DNA of 64,000 nucleotides from a bacterium (GTDB lineage Bacteria; Verrucomicrobiota; Verrucomicrobiia; Chthoniobacterales; UBA6821). Numbering within the stretch: position 1 is the stretch's first letter; the number at the start of each line of letters is the position of its first letter. Location of the stretch: assembly GCA_021849805.1 (NCBI GenBank), contig JAJZSL010000006.1, positions 26,555 to 90,554 on the forward strand. Direction: 5' to 3'. The notes below the pieces were generated by a model. The model saw nothing but the letters and a program-made list of their open reading frames with translations, ran no database searches and had not been told where the DNA came from. Below, in pieces: positions 62,289-64,000 of this stretch. Both the position numbers and the translations under genes were made by a program.

Positions 62289-63680
62289 CTAGATTTTCTT
62301 CCAAGGAGAGCGCTCATGAGCTCTGTAGAGGAATAAGGGGAAGAAGCAACCTAGGATCAGCCCAAAACCAATGATCAGCTGGTAGTAGAGAGGATTACCA
62401 ACAGGAATTTGGCTTGGAGGGAGGAAACCAAGACCCATGGTGAATAAAGAGCTCAACGAGCCAAGAGAACAAACAATCCAAAGACCTAATTTACCTCCCG
62501 GTGTGGTGAAAGAGCGGAGGACTGTGGGATGTTTGTAGCGTAGTCTCAGGGCAGAGGCAAACATTGCTATATATCCTAGCAACGCTAAGATCGAAGCAAT
62601 GTTGGTTAAGAGAATAAAGCCACTACCAATTGTTGGCATCAGTAGAAAAAGGGCGGTGAGCAAGGAGAAAATGACTCCCTGTAATAAAAGAAGAAAGATG
62701 GGGACATGATGTTTATTTTTCTTTCCCAATTGCTTGGGCAAACAACCATCATCACAAGCAATAAGTAAATTTTTACTTGGTCCTAAAATCCAAGAATTCA
62801 GTCCGCCTAGTGCTCCCATTGTGATTAAGAGGGCCAAGAGAGGCATGAGTCCTCGAAGATGGAAAGCATTGAAAAATGTTTCAAAAGCTTGCAGCAGACC
62901 AGCAATGATATTGAGTTCTGATTGGGGGACAACCAGAGCAATAGCCAAGGAAGAAAAAATAAGGCTCCCTAAAATGATAAGTACCGACCAAAGAATGGCT
63001 TTAGGGTAATTGCGCTGAGGGTTCTTCACTTCGCCTGCATGAGCTGCTGAGAGCTCAATGCCAACTAAACTGTAGAGCAGAACAGTCAAGAGTGCCATGT
63101 TATCAGCATTTCTTATATCAGGGAGAAGAGCGTGCCAACTGAAATTGATGTTTTGTGGCTTTCCTAAGATCATCCAAAGAACGCCTAAGCTAATAATAAA
63201 GCCCATGGGAACCAGTGTTCCAAGAATCACCGAGAGACTACTAAAAATGCTTGCGGTTTTAATTCCAAAAAAATTAAGAAAAGTAATACCCCAAAATAAG
63301 CAGAAGATCAGCGTAATCATGTACGGTTTGTTATTCACAAGATGCGGATCGATACAGTAGGAAATCGTTGCTGCAATAAAAGACATCATGGTAGGAAACC
63401 ATGCAATATTACTGATCCACTGGACCCAAGTAATCATGAAGCTAACTTTGGTTCCAAAAGCTTCTCTCACCCAAACGTACATGGCTCCTGTTTCTGGCCA
63501 ACCAGTGGATAGCTCTGCTGAGATAAGTGCTGTTGGAATAAAAAAGAGAAGGGCTGCTAGTACATAATAGAAAATGAGAGAGAGGCCATATTCAGCGCTG
63601 ACAGGAAGAATGCGCAAACTATCAATCGCAGCAACATTCATCATGACGAGGGCAAAGAAGCTTATTGTTTTTTTATTCAT
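62289..63680 (-). CDS. APC-family amino-acid transporter, glutamate/GABA-antiporter-like
   Basis: A polytopic inner-membrane protein of about 463 residues with twelve predicted helices. ATG 63680 is preferred over an upstream TTG (63695). The N-terminal FALVMMNVAAIDSLRILPVSAEYG, the ELSTGWPETGAMYVWVREAFG segment after helix 2 and VLLYSLVGIELSAAHAGEVKNPQRNYP in the middle are characteristic of the basic-amino-acid/polyamine APC subgroup that includes GadC/YjeM. It probably exchanges or imports glutamate or a related amino acid, and its convergent position next to gltB fits glutamate metabolism, but the substrate is inferred. Confidence 0.82.
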   Translation of the reverse strand: MNKKTISFFALVMMNVAAIDSLRILPVSAEYGLSLIFYYVLAALLFFIPTALISAELSTGWPETGAMYVWVREAFGTKVSFMITWVQWISNIAWFPTMMSFIAATISYCIDPHLVNNKPYMITLIFCLFWGITFLNFFGIKTASIFSSLSVILGTLVPMGFIISLGVLWMILGKPQNINFSWHALLPDIRNADNMALLTVLLYSLVGIELSAAHAGEVKNPQRNYPKAILWSVLIILGSLIFSSLAIALVVPQSELNIIAGLLQAFETFFNAFHLRGLMPLLALLITMGALGGLNSWILGPSKNLLIACDDGCLPKQLGKKNKHHVPIFLLLLQGVIFSLLTALFLLMPTIGSGFILLTNIASILALLGYIAMFASALRLRYKHPTVLRSFTTPGGKLGLWIVCSLGSLSSLFTMGLGFLPPSQIPVGNPLYYQLIIGFGLILGCFFPLFLYRAHERSPWKKI

Positions 63681-63873
63681 AAAGGCATCAGTCAACCATT
63701 GTGGTGGCGTTTTCTAAGGAAGAGGTGCAAGCAAAAAGTCCAAGCTGTCAAAGAAGAAGGTAGGAATATTGATCCAACTTGGATTAAAAGCAGACGTTAC
63801 AACTACCAGAGCGAACCAGGAAAGTCTACCCTACATGCTTTTTCTCAATAAAAGAGTGCCCGTTAGAACTATC

Positions 63874-64000
63874 GTCAAATTACTTAGAAATTGCAGCAAA
63901 TTGACTTGATCTTTTTTAAAAAAGGCAGCGTTCTCCTCCCATCACCTTATCGTTGAGATAGCGCTCGGTCTTCGGCCTTGCCTTTTTTAAAAATCTCTCC
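63874..64000 (+). mobile_element. MITE-like element, second copy (cut by window end)
   Basis: Starts GTCAAATTACTTAGAAATTG and runs to the last base of the window. Aligned without gaps to 14765-14891 it is identical at 116 of 127 positions. The right terminal inverted repeat would lie just beyond the window. It lies upstream of, and facing away from, the transporter gene, in a 193-base region that has no gene within the window. Confidence 0.85.

Overview
The window is about 64 kb of low-to-moderate G+C DNA from a Gram-negative bacterium: it carries a lipid A-type acyltransferase, an ABC O-antigen exporter, dTDP-rhamnose genes, and TonB-like and OmpA-like proteins. The best guess is a PVC-type lineage, Verrucomicrobiota or a relative. 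Reasons are the futalosine-route menaquinone gene mqnD, a COX24/mS38-like micro-protein, an Agl23-like membrane glycosyltransferase, MetRS without zinc knuckles, and a near absence of Shine-Dalgarno sequences. This is an inference from gene content; no marker was aligned.

Layout. 1-7.5 kb (+): the distal half of the complex I operon, nuoH (cut by the window start) then nuoI-J-K-L-M-N, running into an mgtA-type Mg2+ P-ATPase, metG, an LpxL-like acyltransferase, an entericidin-like lipoprotein and an Agl23-like glycosyltransferase (to 14.76 kb). 14.9-34.4 kb (-): a surface-polysaccharide island read galE-rfbA-rfbC-wzm-wzt, a 1568-aa methyltransferase/glycosyltransferase/RgpF fusion, two GT39-like membrane enzymes, a flavoprotein, a GT2, a second GT4/RgpF protein, rfbB, rfbD. 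Its core is clearly more A+T-rich than the flanks. 34.6-42.1 kb: a TonB-family protein, a 34-codon ribosomal-type micro-gene, a secreted protein of unknown function, a sugar-nucleotide epimerase, folB, dciA, lpdA and mnmG. 42.1-46.1 kb: an AT-rich gap next to mnmG with a DnaA-box-like site, an OmpA-like protein and glnD. 46.1-51.0 kb (-): three adjacent genes for unrecognised Ser/Thr-rich proteins, two with Gly/Ala-rich hydrophobic regions. 51-64 kb: mqnD, a Lys/Ser-rich histone-like protein, alr, tRNA-Gly(UCC), a membrane HExxH protein, clpC, gltB and an APC-family amino-acid transporter.

Functional links. Complex I and mqnD belong to a menaquinone-based respiratory chain. The island should make and export a rhamnose-containing glycan, probably a lipid A-linked O-antigen because Wzt carries a C-terminal extension. 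glnD and gltB are nitrogen-assimilation genes.

The most distinctive non-coding items are a MITE-like element with 24-bp terminal inverted repeats (one complete copy, one cut by the window end at 116/127 identity, one decayed copy), a 15/16 parS-like site inside mnmG, and a GC-rich intergenic stretch with mutually exclusive hairpins. The three-gene cluster at 46-51 kb is the best candidate for something undescribed.
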